DNA from: CAYNYM01 sp964644375
Lineage (GTDB): Bacteria > Desulfobacterota > DSM-4660 > Desulfatiglandales > HGW-15
NCBI GenBank assembly: GCA_964644375.1
Contig: CAZXWJ010000009.1
Span: 1-38,068 of the forward strand
Reading direction: 5' to 3'
Length of the DNA stretch: 38,068 bases
The notes under the pieces were generated by a model that made no database searches, was not told the DNA's origin, and worked only from the letters and a program-made list of their open reading frames with translations. Position 1 is the first letter of the stretch, and each line of letters starts with the position of its first letter. Below are positions 23,406 through 32,040 of the stretch, in pieces. The translations under genes and the position numbers were made by a program.

Positions 23406-24647
23406 GTGAGGAACAACGCTGGGCCTGATTCAGGGAAATCCTATAGGCTGAATTTGAAAGGCGGCACACAAACCGTGAACCGGATGAATCTGAAATATGA
23501 CGGACGATTAACGGGGCGCATTATCGCCTTTTCCCGGTATTTAAAGGACCGGGGGTTTCGGGTCTTTTCTTCAAAGGTCATCGACGCACTCGGAAGCCTT
23601 CGGGAAATCGATATCACAAGAAGAAAAGACTTTTTTTCTGCCCTTCGGACCCATTTTGTGACCAATGACACGGAATGGAAACTGTTCAGAGAATATTTCG
23701 AGGATTTTTGGAATCGTACTGAAAGGAATGACGATGCCGACAGCACGGCAGGCCAATCGGACATGACCGATTTCCTGGACCCGGGTCAGGCGGAACCCTA
23801 CCCGGAATGCTCGCCCCGCGATGAGAAAGTCGAAAGAAATGTCCCGGAAATCGATTCAACCGAGTGGGCCACCTACAGCCCGGTTCCGAACCTGGAAAAA
23901 CAGGATCTGTCCGGGTTTCGAAAGACGGATATACAGGTCGTCCAACTGATCCTCAAGCACATGATCTCCCTTTTCAGGATCACGACCGCACGCCGCTCCA
24001 TGCGTTCAAGAAAAGTCGACGAGATCGATTTTCGGCGGGTAACCGAAAAGAGCCTGAAGACGGGAGGCATCCCTCTGGAACTTTTTTACAGGAAGAAAAA
24101 AAAGCGGCTCAAAAAGCTGGTTGTCCTGGCGGATGTGAGCGGGTCCATGGATCGTTATGCACGGTTTGTCATCCCTTTTATTCTGGGACTGAAAGGGGCG
24201 GGGAGCAAAGCGGAAGTCTTTGTTTTTTCAACCTCCCTCACACCCGTTTCTTCCTATCTCCGGCGATTCGCTTTCGATGAGGCCCTTGATGTCATTTCTC
24301 GTAAGGTCCCCGACTGGTCCGGGGGAACAAGGATCGGGGATTCCCTCAGACAGTTCAACGAGGTCTATGGGGAGAGGCTTTTAAACCGCAGAACCGTGGT
24401 CGTGATCATGAGTGACGGATGGGATCTCGGGGCAAAGCCGATCCTCGAAAGGGAGATGGAGACCCTTAAGCGGAAGGCCTTTTGCGTCCTGTGGCTCAAT
24501 CCCTTGCCGATAGGGTCCGATTCCTGTCAACTGGCCAGGGGCATGAAGCTCGCCCTGCCGTATGTGGATTATTTCATGCCCGCCAACAGCCTGGAAAGCC
24601 TCAGAAAGGTTGGGAGGACGTTGTCCAGGGTGATGGTTCACTCCTGA
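23406..24647 (+). CDS. VWA domain protein, CoxE-like
   Basis: A 413-residue protein. The N-terminal part is helical and charged (SRYLKDRGFRVFSSKVIDAL), and the middle is acidic and low-complexity. The C-terminal von Willebrand A domain has the MIDAS motif D243-x-S-x-S (VVLADVSGSMDRYARFV) and the later WSGGTRIGDSLRQFN and VVIMSDGWDLGA segments. This is the layout of CoxE, the partner of MoxR-type CoxD. The start is uncertain: GTG 23406 gives the longest form but its Shine-Dalgarno is too close. GTG 23475 or ATG 23484 (MNLKYDGRL) are plausible. It overlaps the convergent lolA-like gene by 10 bp at the 3' ends. Confidence 0.82.
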   Translation: MRNNAGPDSGKSYRLNLKGGTQTVNRMNLKYDGRLTGRIIAFSRYLKDRGFRVFSSKVIDALGSLREIDITRRKDFFSALRTHFVTNDTEWKLFREYFEDFWNRTERNDDADSTAGQSDMTDFLDPGQAEPYPECSPRDEKVERNVPEIDSTEWATYSPVPNLEKQDLSGFRKTDIQVVQLILKHMISLFRITTARRSMRSRKVDEIDFRRVTEKSLKTGGIPLELFYRKKKKRLKKLVVLADVSGSMDRYARFVIPFILGLKGAGSKAEVFVFSTSLTPVSSYLRRFAFDEALDVISRKVPDWSGGTRIGDSLRQFNEVYGERLLNRRTVVVIMSDGWDLGAKPILEREMETLKRKAFCVLWLNPLPIGSDSCQLARGMKLALPYVDYFMPANSLESLRKVGRTLSRVMVHS

Positions 24648-25366
24648 ATAACCCTTACGCCCTCCGGTATCTTGAACCTGAAAAAATCCTCCTTGAAATT
24701 TTCCTCCATCTTTAAATCGCCCAGCATGAACCGGGTGAATCCTCCGAGATAATTTTGCATTTTTACGACACGAATGGTGCTGTCCTTTTCGGACACGGAG
24801 AGGTGGATGAAGTCAATTTCAGGCCAGGGCGGGTTGGGAGTCAGCTTGAGATCGTTGAGGTCCCCTGCCTCTGCCGTCGTGAGTTCCACGACAAAACCCT
24901 CGACGACATCTTTTAGGCCTTTGAAGATATCGTTCAGGAGTCTTAGTTCCTGCCCCAGCTTACCTGCGGGATATCTGTAGACCTCTTTTTTTTCGGGAAT
25001 GAACCACCAGAGGGTGTCCCCGTCCGAGATAACGAGCTCTTGTCGTGGGGTTTCCTGTTCAATGCGCAGGAAATGCGGGGGCATAAAATGAATGAATCCT
25101 CGGGCGAGGTCACTCTTGATGCTGTCATCCAGCAAGGCCATGGATCGTGTAACCACGTCCCGTTCATAGGGGACGGTGAGTCCTGAAAGGGATCCGTAGG
25201 TCTGCTTGATGCCCTCAAGAATCTTGATCAGACGATCTTCGGCCTCCGCCGTTCTTGAACAGCAGAACACCAGGAGCAAGAAAGCCGAAAAGATCAGGAT
25301 GACCCTCCGGGTGAGCCGTTTATCCCAGAGCACCAGTTTGCGGGACAGAATAAAGAATTTCGTCAT
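24638..25366 (-). CDS. lolA: outer-membrane lipoprotein carrier LolA-like protein
   Basis: A 242-residue periplasmic chaperone that would carry lipoproteins from the LolCDE complex to the outer membrane. An N-terminal signal peptide (RRVILIFSAFLLLVFCC, cleavage likely after TAEA) precedes a half-barrel region with FVVELTTAEAGDL and NYLGGFTRFMLGD, typical of LolA. ISDGDTLWWFIPEKKEVYRY is the usual mid-protein LolA segment. It lies next to ftsK, as lolA does in enterobacteria, on the same strand and 138 bp downstream. Start ATG 25366 with AAAGG eight bases upstream. The long N-region before the hydrophobic core is slightly unusual. Confidence 0.83.
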   Translation of the reverse strand: MTKFFILSRKLVLWDKRLTRRVILIFSAFLLLVFCCSRTAEAEDRLIKILEGIKQTYGSLSGLTVPYERDVVTRSMALLDDSIKSDLARGFIHFMPPHFLRIEQETPRQELVISDGDTLWWFIPEKKEVYRYPAGKLGQELRLLNDIFKGLKDVVEGFVVELTTAEAGDLNDLKLTPNPPWPEIDFIHLSVSEKDSTIRVVKMQNYLGGFTRFMLGDLKMEENFKEDFFRFKIPEGVRVIQE

Positions 25367-25504
25367 GGTTTAGCCTTTATGGAGTTTAGGCGGCCGTTTT
25401 TATGAGTCCTTGATCTCGCACAGGCCGCAAGGCAAGCAGGGTAATCTCGTTTCCCTCTGTACGCTTTGCCAAAGGCTACTGAGTGAGAACCTGTTACTTG
25501 GGCG

Positions 25505-27712
25505 CTAGATGCCCCTTCTTCCATAGACATCCCGGGGCTTGACGCCGTCCGAGGGGCCTACAATCCCTTCTTTTTCCATCACTTCGATCATACGGGCCGC
25601 CCGGTTGTAGCCTACTCTCAACTTCCGTTGAATCATGGAAATGGAGGCATGCCCGGTTTGCGTTACCAGGTCCACCGCCTTGCCGTATTTTTCGTCGAGC
25701 TCGAATTCTTCGTCTTCCGTGTCCTCGCCCTTGGCGACTTGCGTTGCGATGGCCGGATCATAATCCGGTTTCATCTGTCCTCTCAGAAAGTCCGTTACTC
25801 CTTTGACTTCTTCTTCCGAGATAAAGGCCCCATGAATCCTTGTGACTCGGCCCACACCCGGCGGGACAAAGAGCATGTCCCCGTCCCCAAGAAGATTCTC
25901 CGCACCGATGGCGTCCAGGATGGTTCTCGAATCGACCTTGGAGGATACCTGAAATGATATGCGGGCCGGAAAATTGGCCTTGATGATGCCGGTCAGCACG
26001 TCTACGGAAGGCCTCTGGGTGGCGATGATCAAATGAATGCCGGCGGCCCGGGCCATTTGGGCAAGGCGGGTGATGGCCTCTTCAACATCCCTGGAGGAGG
26101 TCATCATCAGGTCCGCCAGTTCGTCTATGACAAGGATAATATAGGGGAGTAGCCTGTCCTTGCCTGTTTCCGCCTCTTCTTTGGGCGTCTTCTTTTCCTT
26201 CAGGGCCTTTCGATTGTAGGCCTCGATGTTTCGCACCCCTCTGTCCGATAACAGCATGTAGCGTTTCTCCATCTCCTCGACCGCCCAGCGCAGCGCCCGA
26301 GTGGCCTCCTTCGGGTCGGTTACCACGGGGTGGAGCAGGTGAGGAATATCCTGGTAGACGGAGAGTTCGATCCTCTTGGGATCAATCATCAGGAAACGCA
26401 CCATGTCGGGGGATACCTTGAAGAGCAGGCTGTTGATCATGGCATTCAGGGAGACACTCTTGCCGGTTCCCGTTGCGCCGGCCACGAGTAGGTGGGGCAT
26501 TTTGGTCAAGTCAGTTACAACAGGGGACCCGGTGATATCCTTTCCCAAGGCAATGGTGAGCTTGTGGGGAGAAGACTTGAATTCCTCGGCCGAGAGGATC
26601 TCCTTGAGGCGGACGACGTTTCTCTGGTTGTTTGGGATCTCAATACCGATTGCGCCTTTGCCCGGAATAGGGGCGACGATGCGGACGCTTGGGGCCCTGA
26701 GGGCCAAAGCAAGATCGTCGGACAGGCCTACGACTTTGCTGATCTTAACCCCGGGTGCGGGTTTCAGTTCATACATGGTAATGACAGGACCGGGAAGGAT
26801 TTCTACCACCTCACCCCGCACACCGAAATCCGCCAGTTTTTTCTCGAGACGGCGGGCATTCATCTCCAGGCTTTCCCTCTGGAATTCCATCCCCTTGTTT
26901 TGCTTCGGGTCTTCCAGGAGGTCCAATCCGGGAAGTTTATATTCTCCGTCTACATGCATAAAGGGGAAAGCTTCCTGCTGTGGTTTTTGTCGCGTTTCCA
27001 CCCTTTTGGGCTCAACGATCGTGACCTTGCGTTTGGGTGCGGCTTTATTCTTTGTGGAAATCTCTTTTCGGACCTTTTTTTTGCGACGCTTCTCTTTCCA
27101 TTTCAGAAGAATATCCCGTATGGTTCTGCAAGACATCCTGAACCAGGAAATCATCCTTGAAAAAAGGAATCCAAAGGAAAGATGGGTGCAGATCATAAAG
27201 GAGATGATGCAGACGGCAAAAAGAAGCACGCAGGTCCCGAAATGGTTGAGAAACCGACTCATGAAATGGGACACATAGTGGCCGACCACGCCGCCGCTCA
27301 AAAGTCTATGGCCTCTGTACAGAATCTCGTCCGGCATAAAAAGTGCGAGGATGCCTGCAAAGGAAGAAACCAGAAAGAGGGTGGCCGTTACGGCTTTCAG
27401 GGGAGACGAGAACGGTTGTTGGCGAAAGGAAAGGCAGGAGGCCGCCAGGAATACCGCGACCAGCCAGAATGAGGAAAACCCCAGGGCGATAAAAATCCAA
27501 CCGCCAAGGTTTGCGCCCACGGTTCCGAAGAGGTTGTAGACCTTGGTGGACACTCCCGTCCTGATTCCGAACAGCGGGTCCCCGGGATGGTAGGAGAACA
27601 GACTGACCCCCAGGAGAATGGCCACCAGAAGAAAAATGATGCCTCGTATTTCTCTTTTTATCGGTTCTTGTGTTTCTTTTTTAGTGGATTTTTTTTTTGA
27701 CTTTTTGCGCAT
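25505..27712 (-). CDS. ftsK: DNA translocase FtsK/SpoIIIE
   Basis: A 735-residue septal DNA pump for chromosome-dimer resolution and segregation. Four N-terminal membrane segments lie at about 23-41, 67-91, 106-126 and 158-180. A basic linker (205-245) is short compared with E. coli FtsK. The RecA-like motor has the Walker A AGATGTGKS at 411-419 and a Walker B in PYIILVIDELADLMM. The C-terminal winged-helix gamma domain, which reads KOPS, is GKAVDLVTQTGHASISMIQR to the end. The ATG at 27712 is 30 bp after the RNase J stop. Cotranscription with rnj upstream and lolA downstream is likely. Confidence 0.95.
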   Translation of the reverse strand: MRKKSKKKSTKKETQEPIKREIRGIIFLLVAILLGVSLFSYHPGDPLFGIRTGVSTKVYNLFGTVGANLGGWIFIALGFSSFWLVAVFLAASCLSFRQQPFSSPLKAVTATLFLVSSFAGILALFMPDEILYRGHRLLSGGVVGHYVSHFMSRFLNHFGTCVLLFAVCIISFMICTHLSFGFLFSRMISWFRMSCRTIRDILLKWKEKRRKKKVRKEISTKNKAAPKRKVTIVEPKRVETRQKPQQEAFPFMHVDGEYKLPGLDLLEDPKQNKGMEFQRESLEMNARRLEKKLADFGVRGEVVEILPGPVITMYELKPAPGVKISKVVGLSDDLALALRAPSVRIVAPIPGKGAIGIEIPNNQRNVVRLKEILSAEEFKSSPHKLTIALGKDITGSPVVTDLTKMPHLLVAGATGTGKSVSLNAMINSLLFKVSPDMVRFLMIDPKRIELSVYQDIPHLLHPVVTDPKEATRALRWAVEEMEKRYMLLSDRGVRNIEAYNRKALKEKKTPKEEAETGKDRLLPYIILVIDELADLMMTSSRDVEEAITRLAQMARAAGIHLIIATQRPSVDVLTGIIKANFPARISFQVSSKVDSRTILDAIGAENLLGDGDMLFVPPGVGRVTRIHGAFISEEEVKGVTDFLRGQMKPDYDPAIATQVAKGEDTEDEEFELDEKYGKAVDLVTQTGHASISMIQRKLRVGYNRAARMIEVMEKEGIVGPSDGVKPRDVYGRRGI

Positions 27713-27742
27713 AGTCGGTTTGCCTATAAATTCCCTCTTGTC

Positions 27743-29392
27743 TCACAGCGTAATGATGATCGGCATGATGATCGGGCGCCGTTCGATGATCTTGTAAAAA
27801 AAACGCTTCAGATTTCGCTTGATATCCGGGGCCACTTCTTCCCCCTCTATGGGATCCGTTCTTTCGGGTGCATTCAAGACCTCCAGAACGATGTCTTTTG
27901 CCTGTTCAAGTATGACCCCTCCCTGATCTTCAAATACGAAGCCTCTGGAAATGATATCGGGACCGTAAATGATTTCGCCCGTCTGCTCGTCCAGGGCCAG
28001 TAGGGCGATGACCACCCCATCTCCTGCAAGTCTTCTGCGTTCCCTCAAAACCAGTTCGCCCACGTCTCCCACGCCTTTTCCATCCACAAGGATGCGGCCC
28101 GTATGCACCCTGTCCAGGATCTTCGCCACACCGTCGGAAAAACAAATCGTATCCCCATTCTCGGCCAGAAGGGCTTTTTCGGGCGGAATACCCGTTTCCA
28201 CGGCCAACCGAATGTGCTTGACCAGATGACGATACTCCCCGTGAATAGGGATGAAGTAGCGGGGTTTCACCAGATTGAGCATCATCTTGAGCTCTTCCTT
28301 GTAGGCATGTCCGGAGGAGTGTATTTGACTGACTTTCTCGTAAATAACCTCTGCCCCCAAGCGATAGAGCTTATTGATGATAGATGTGATCGCCTTTTCA
28401 TTGCCCGGGATAAAGCGGGAAGAGAGGATAATCGTATCTCCCTTTCGTATCTTGATGCCCTTGTGTCTGTCACGAGCCATTCGCGTCAGTGCGGACATGG
28501 GTTCACCCTGGCTTCCGGTTGTGATGATGGCCACTTCATTATCAGGCAGACGGTTGATTTCGTGTTCTTTTATTTCAGTGCCCGGAGGTATGCGAATAAT
28601 CCCTTCCTCTCTGGCAATGCGAATGTTTGTGATCATGCTCTTGCCGCTGAAAAGCACCTTTCGATTGCATTGGGCGGCCAGTTCGATGATCTGCCTGATA
28701 CGTAAGATATTGGAGGCGAAAACGGCGACGATCAGTCGCCCCTCGCAGGCCCGGAACAGCGTGTCGAGGGTCTTCTTAACGTCACTTTCGCTTTGAGTAA
28801 ATCCTTCCTTTTCAACGTTGGTGGAGTCCGAAAGGAGCGCCAGAACGTCCTTTTCCCCGTAATGGGCGAACCTGATCAGATCCGTGCCCTGCCCGTCCAG
28901 AGGGGTCTGGTCGATTTTGAAGTCACCGGAGTGTACAATAATTCCTGCCGGTGTTTCAATGGCGAGTCCCACACCGTCCACGATGCTGTGATTGACCCTG
29001 ATGAATTCCACACTAAAAGGACCGAATTGGTTCACGTCCCCGGCCTTGACCGTCCTGAGGACAACGTCTTCGGTCAGCTTGTGTTCCTTGAGTTTTTCCT
29101 GCAGGAGCTTGATCGTAAAACTCGTACCATAGACGGGCCTGTCGAGTTCTTTTATCAGGAAGGGGAGGGCGCCGATATGGTCTTCATGTCCGTGGGTGAG
29201 GATGATTGAGTGGACCCTGTCCCTGTTTTCTCGGAGATATTGAATGTCGGGAATCACCACATCCACCCCGGGCATATAGTCTTCAGGAAACATCAATCCC
29301 GCATCAATGATGAGCATCGTGCGTTCATATTCTATGAGCATCATGTTCAGGCCGATTTCGCCCAGCCCTCCCAGAGGAATTAATTTTAGCAT
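27743..29392 (-). CDS. rnj: ribonuclease J (metallo-beta-lactamase RNase)
   Basis: A 549-residue RNase J with 5'-3' exonuclease and endonuclease activity in mRNA turnover and RNA maturation. The metallo-beta-lactamase motif HGHEDH is at residues 67-72 (SIILTHGHEDHIGALPFLI), preceded by IPLGGLGEIGLNMMLI. The beta-CASP domain follows (ATTGSQGEP-like VAIITTGSQGEPMSALTRMA), then SSGHAYKEELKMMLNLVKPR and PIHGEYRHL. The C-terminal domain has VVIALLALDEQTGE and ends PIIMPIIITL. Length is normal. Start ATG 29392 with AGGGA upstream. It heads an apparent rnj-ftsK-lolA unit and is divergent from ssb. Confidence 0.95.
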   Translation of the reverse strand: MLKLIPLGGLGEIGLNMMLIEYERTMLIIDAGLMFPEDYMPGVDVVIPDIQYLRENRDRVHSIILTHGHEDHIGALPFLIKELDRPVYGTSFTIKLLQEKLKEHKLTEDVVLRTVKAGDVNQFGPFSVEFIRVNHSIVDGVGLAIETPAGIIVHSGDFKIDQTPLDGQGTDLIRFAHYGEKDVLALLSDSTNVEKEGFTQSESDVKKTLDTLFRACEGRLIVAVFASNILRIRQIIELAAQCNRKVLFSGKSMITNIRIAREEGIIRIPPGTEIKEHEINRLPDNEVAIITTGSQGEPMSALTRMARDRHKGIKIRKGDTIILSSRFIPGNEKAITSIINKLYRLGAEVIYEKVSQIHSSGHAYKEELKMMLNLVKPRYFIPIHGEYRHLVKHIRLAVETGIPPEKALLAENGDTICFSDGVAKILDRVHTGRILVDGKGVGDVGELVLRERRRLAGDGVVIALLALDEQTGEIIYGPDIISRGFVFEDQGGVILEQAKDIVLEVLNAPERTDPIEGEEVAPDIKRNLKRFFYKIIERRPIIMPIIITL

Positions 29393-29569
29393 ATTGTATC
29401 CCTGCTTAATTTAATTGTGTTCAATTATAACCAGCTTAAAACTTCAGGCATCATCCGTCAACATGGAAATCAATTTAATGCCTTGATCTGAATATTTTGA
29501 CTGTGTTACGGTAGCCTCGATCAGAAATACTTCTCTTTTCTACTTACCCCTCTGGAAGGAGGTTGCATC

Positions 29570-30004
29570 ATGGCAAGCGTAAACAAGGTCATTCTGGTAG
29601 GCAATTTGGGGGCGGACCCTGAACTGAGGTATACGGCCAACGGCCGGCCTGTCGCCAGTTTCAGGATCGCCACTACCGATCAGTGGACGAGCAAGGACGG
29701 CGAGAAGGGGGAACGCACCGAATGGCACCGGATTGTGGCCTGGGCTCGACTGGGAGAAATATGCGGTGAATACCTCCACAAGGGCAGCCAGGTATATATT
29801 GAGGGAAAGCTGCAGACACGAGGCTGGGAAGATCGTGACGGTAACAAGCGCTACACGACGGAAATCGTTGCCCAGACGATGCAAATGCTCGGATCGCCGG
29901 TGCGAGGGGGCGCCCCCATGAAAGAGGGAAGGGCAAAAACTCGGGAGGAAAGATATCCTGAGGAGGAACCCATATCCATTCCAGAGGATGATATCCCCTT
30001 CTAG
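29570..30004 (+). CDS. ssb: single-stranded DNA-binding protein
   Basis: A 144-residue SSB. The OB-fold begins ASVNKVILVGNLGADPELRY and continues with WHRIVAWARLGEICGEYLHK and GSQVYIEGKLQTRGWEDRDG. A short variable linker leads to the acidic C-terminal tip PEDDIPF, which recruits replication and repair partners. The ATG at 29570 has GGAAGGAGG about eight bases upstream, an unusually good site that fits high expression. It stands alone, divergent from rnj and convergent with tatA. Confidence 0.96.
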   Translation: MASVNKVILVGNLGADPELRYTANGRPVASFRIATTDQWTSKDGEKGERTEWHRIVAWARLGEICGEYLHKGSQVYIEGKLQTRGWEDRDGNKRYTTEIVAQTMQMLGSPVRGGAPMKEGRAKTREERYPEEEPISIPEDDIPF

Positions 30005-30022
30005 AGACTGAATCGGAAGACC

Positions 30023-30038
30023 CCCTAACGTTTTAGGG
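30023..30038. terminator. small hairpin between convergent ssb and tatA
   Basis: CCCTAA-CGTT-TTAGGG, a perfect 6-bp stem without a T-run, placed 18 bp after the ssb stop. It may serve both genes. Confidence 0.3.
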
Positions 30039-30070
30039 ATAGGGCAAACCCGGGCAGGCGTGGACGGATT

Positions 30071-30271
30071 TCAGACATTTTCTTCGTCCTCGTCTCCTTC
30101 CTGCACCTCATCCGGTGGGGCGATTTCATCCGTTTTTTCCTTGGTGGCCTTCTTGAAATTGCGAATGCCCTTTCCGATTCCGCTGCCTATTTCAGGAAGC
30201 TTTCCTGCTCCGAAAATGATCAGAATGATGATCAGGATAATGATGAGTTCGGGCATGCCTATTCCAAACAT
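30071..30271 (-). CDS. tatA: Sec-independent translocase subunit TatA/TatE
   Basis: A 66-residue TatA protein: one N-terminal membrane helix (ELIIILIIILIIFGAGKLPE) with the conserved FGxGKLPE hinge, then an amphipathic helix (GSGIGKGIRNFKKATKEK) and an acidic tail (EGDEDEEN). It forms the pore for folded, often cofactor-bearing proteins. No tatB or tatC is in the window. Start ATG 30271 with GGAGGAGACAC before it. Confidence 0.93.
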   Translation of the reverse strand: MFGIGMPELIIILIIILIIFGAGKLPEIGSGIGKGIRNFKKATKEKTDEIAPPDEVQEGDEDEENV

Positions 30272-30375
30272 GTGTCTCCTCCGAGTATTTTATCAAAAAC
30301 ACGCAACTAAATAGATCGTGCTGAATTCTGATCGCTGAGAGTTCCATCAGAGAATATCAGATTTCCGTCCGGGAA

Positions 30376-30771
30376 CTAGGTGTCGATGTCTTTCCGCAGC
30401 AGGAATTTGAATTCGGGTGAATCTGTAAATGCCCTGAGAGCCCTTCGATAGCGCAGCCAGGACGACCACATTTCAAGCCATTCATCGTTGTGCCAGAAGA
30501 TATCCGATGACTTGCCATCTCTTTGGACCGAGACGAAATCTTCGTACTCCTTGCTGCAATCCTCACATAGTAGAAGACCGTGGGTGGCCTTGAGTCCCCG
30601 GCACGTTGAGTCCCTTGTCTGCGCACGAAATCCGCACATCGCGCACCTGAGATGACAGGAAGAACATTGAATTGACCTGCGGAGAGAACGGATTTTATTT
30701 CGGTACCTGTCCAGGGTCTCCTCTTGTTTCTTTTTTTTCAGTCGCGTATTGAAACTGACAATTTTGTCCAT
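30376..30771 (-). CDS. small protein with multiple CxxC motifs, unknown function
   Basis: A 131-residue soluble protein. The N-terminus is basic and helical (NTRLKKKKQEETLDRYRNKI). The middle has IQCSSCHLRCAMCGFRAQ and later LLLCEDCSKEYEDF, i.e. four CxxC-like units that could hold zinc. The C-terminus is helical and rich in Trp, Arg and Tyr (EWLEMWSSWLRYRRALRA). I start at ATG 30771 with a GGGA/AAGG region upstream. A longer frame to 30936 would run through the dispersed repeat at 30837 and is not likely to be translated. Proteins like this occur in Desulfobacterota without assigned function. The single CSSCH resembles a heme site, but there is no signal peptide. Confidence 0.65.
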   Translation of the reverse strand: MDKIVSFNTRLKKKKQEETLDRYRNKIRSLRRSIQCSSCHLRCAMCGFRAQTRDSTCRGLKATHGLLLCEDCSKEYEDFVSVQRDGKSSDIFWHNDEWLEMWSSWLRYRRALRAFTDSPEFKFLLRKDIDT

Positions 30772-30836
30772 ATGATGTCCCGCCTTGCCTGAAGAATGAA
30801 AAATTATACTCTTCAAAGGTTCCACGGCGCCATTAC

Positions 30837-30951
30837 CTGGTGCCCATCCGGAAATGAACCCCGGGCACGGGTAAGTTTTCAATTCTTCGCACAACAAATC
30901 CTGCCGGTTGACGCCGAAATTGCGGGAAAGGGCCATTTCTGGATGAAAACT
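30837..30951 (+). repeat. dispersed structured repeat, copy 2
   Basis: 30837-30886 is 44/50 identical to 6826-6875. The GTGCCC/GGGCAC stem is kept. The AGTTTTCA arm (30874-30881) is paired not locally but with TGAAAACT at 30944-30951, 62 bases away, so this copy is longer than copy 1. Its right end, read on the minus strand, repeats a CATCC[A]GAAATG motif similar to its left end, so the element may be a large imperfect palindrome. The remaining DNA to 31170 shows no gene. Confidence 0.65.
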
Positions 30952-31170
30952 ACCTATACGGGGTCAATAGGCAATGGGTGATGAAGCTCGTGCTGCAGGC
31001 CTCTCTATGGGGTTTCAACCTGAAATAACTATTATTTTTAGTATATCACCGGGGTGGATTCCAGTCAAGTCGAGCATCAACCTCCTCATCCACCATCGAG
31101 ACATCTTCTGTCCCGCATATCTCGGGTTGCATTTTACCATGGGAAATTTGGTTCGATGGGCCCGGGTTTT

Positions 31171-32040
31171 CTACTGCATAACCTGAAGAGCGGTTTCTCC
31201 GAGTTTGCCCAGGTTTCGCACCACCTTTATTCCGGCTGATTCGAGTGCCCTGATTTTATCCTCTGCTCTGCCCTGTGTGCCTGAAATGATGGCCCCTGCA
31301 TGACCCATTCGTTTGTCGGGGGGGGCTGTTTGTCCGGCAATGAAGGCCATGACCGGCTTGTCGAAGGCCCCGCGGATGAATTCCGCAGCCTCTTCCTCCG
31401 CCGAACCGCCGATCTCACCAATGAGGACGACTCCTTTTGTGTCGGGATCTTCTCTGAATCGCTTCAAATGGTCCACGAAGGTCGTGCCGACAATGGCATC
31501 CCCTCCAATGCCTATACAGGTAGATTGCCCCAGACCCGCACGGGTCAACTGGTCCACCACCTCATAGGTCAGGGTCCCGCTTCTGGAAACCACGCCGATA
31601 GGGCCGGGCTTGTGAATGGAACCGGGCATGATGCCCACCTTTGTCTTTCCGGGAGAGATGATTCCTGGACCGTTGGGGCCGATCAGCACGGTGCGTCCAT
31701 TCCTCAAAAAGCCGGCCACCTTGATCATGTCCAGAGCGGGTATTCCTTCGGTAATGCAGACCACCACATTCAATGCCGCATCGGCGGCTTCCATGACGGC
31801 GTCCGCGGCGAAGGGCGGGGGAACGAAGATGCAGGCGGTATTGACCCCTTCCTTTTCCGCAGCCTCTTGAACCGTGTTAAAGACCGGGATACCTTCAACG
31901 GTTTGTCCCCCTTTGCCGGGGGTCACGCCGGCCGCGACTTTGGTGCCGTAATTCAGCATCTGCCTTGCATGAAAGCTTCCCTCTTTGCCTGTAATCCCCT
32001 GGACCACAACGCGGGTGTCTTCATCCACCAGTATGCTCAT
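31171..32040 (-). CDS. sucD: succinate-CoA ligase (succinyl-CoA synthetase), alpha subunit
   Basis: A 289-residue alpha subunit. CoA-binding Rossmann domain with VVVQGITGKEGSFHARQML and VAAGVTPGKGGQTVEG, then IGPNGPGIISPGK. The ligase domain carries the active-site phosphohistidine H247 in RMGHAGAIISG. Full family length. Its ATG overlaps the sucC stop by four bases (ATGA), so the subunits are coupled. The enzyme links succinyl-CoA to ATP or GTP in the TCA cycle or its reverse. Confidence 0.96.
   Translation of the reverse strand: MSILVDEDTRVVVQGITGKEGSFHARQMLNYGTKVAAGVTPGKGGQTVEGIPVFNTVQEAAEKEGVNTACIFVPPPFAADAVMEAADAALNVVVCITEGIPALDMIKVAGFLRNGRTVLIGPNGPGIISPGKTKVGIMPGSIHKPGPIGVVSRSGTLTYEVVDQLTRAGLGQSTCIGIGGDAIVGTTFVDHLKRFREDPDTKGVVLIGEIGGSAEEEAAEFIRGAFDKPVMAFIAGQTAPPDKRMGHAGAIISGTQGRAEDKIRALESAGIKVVRNLGKLGETALQVMQ

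Noticed and set aside
30376..30771. CSSCH as a c-type heme site in the small Cys-rich protein
   Set aside because: There is no signal peptide and the Cys pairs are arranged as zinc-binding CxxC units.
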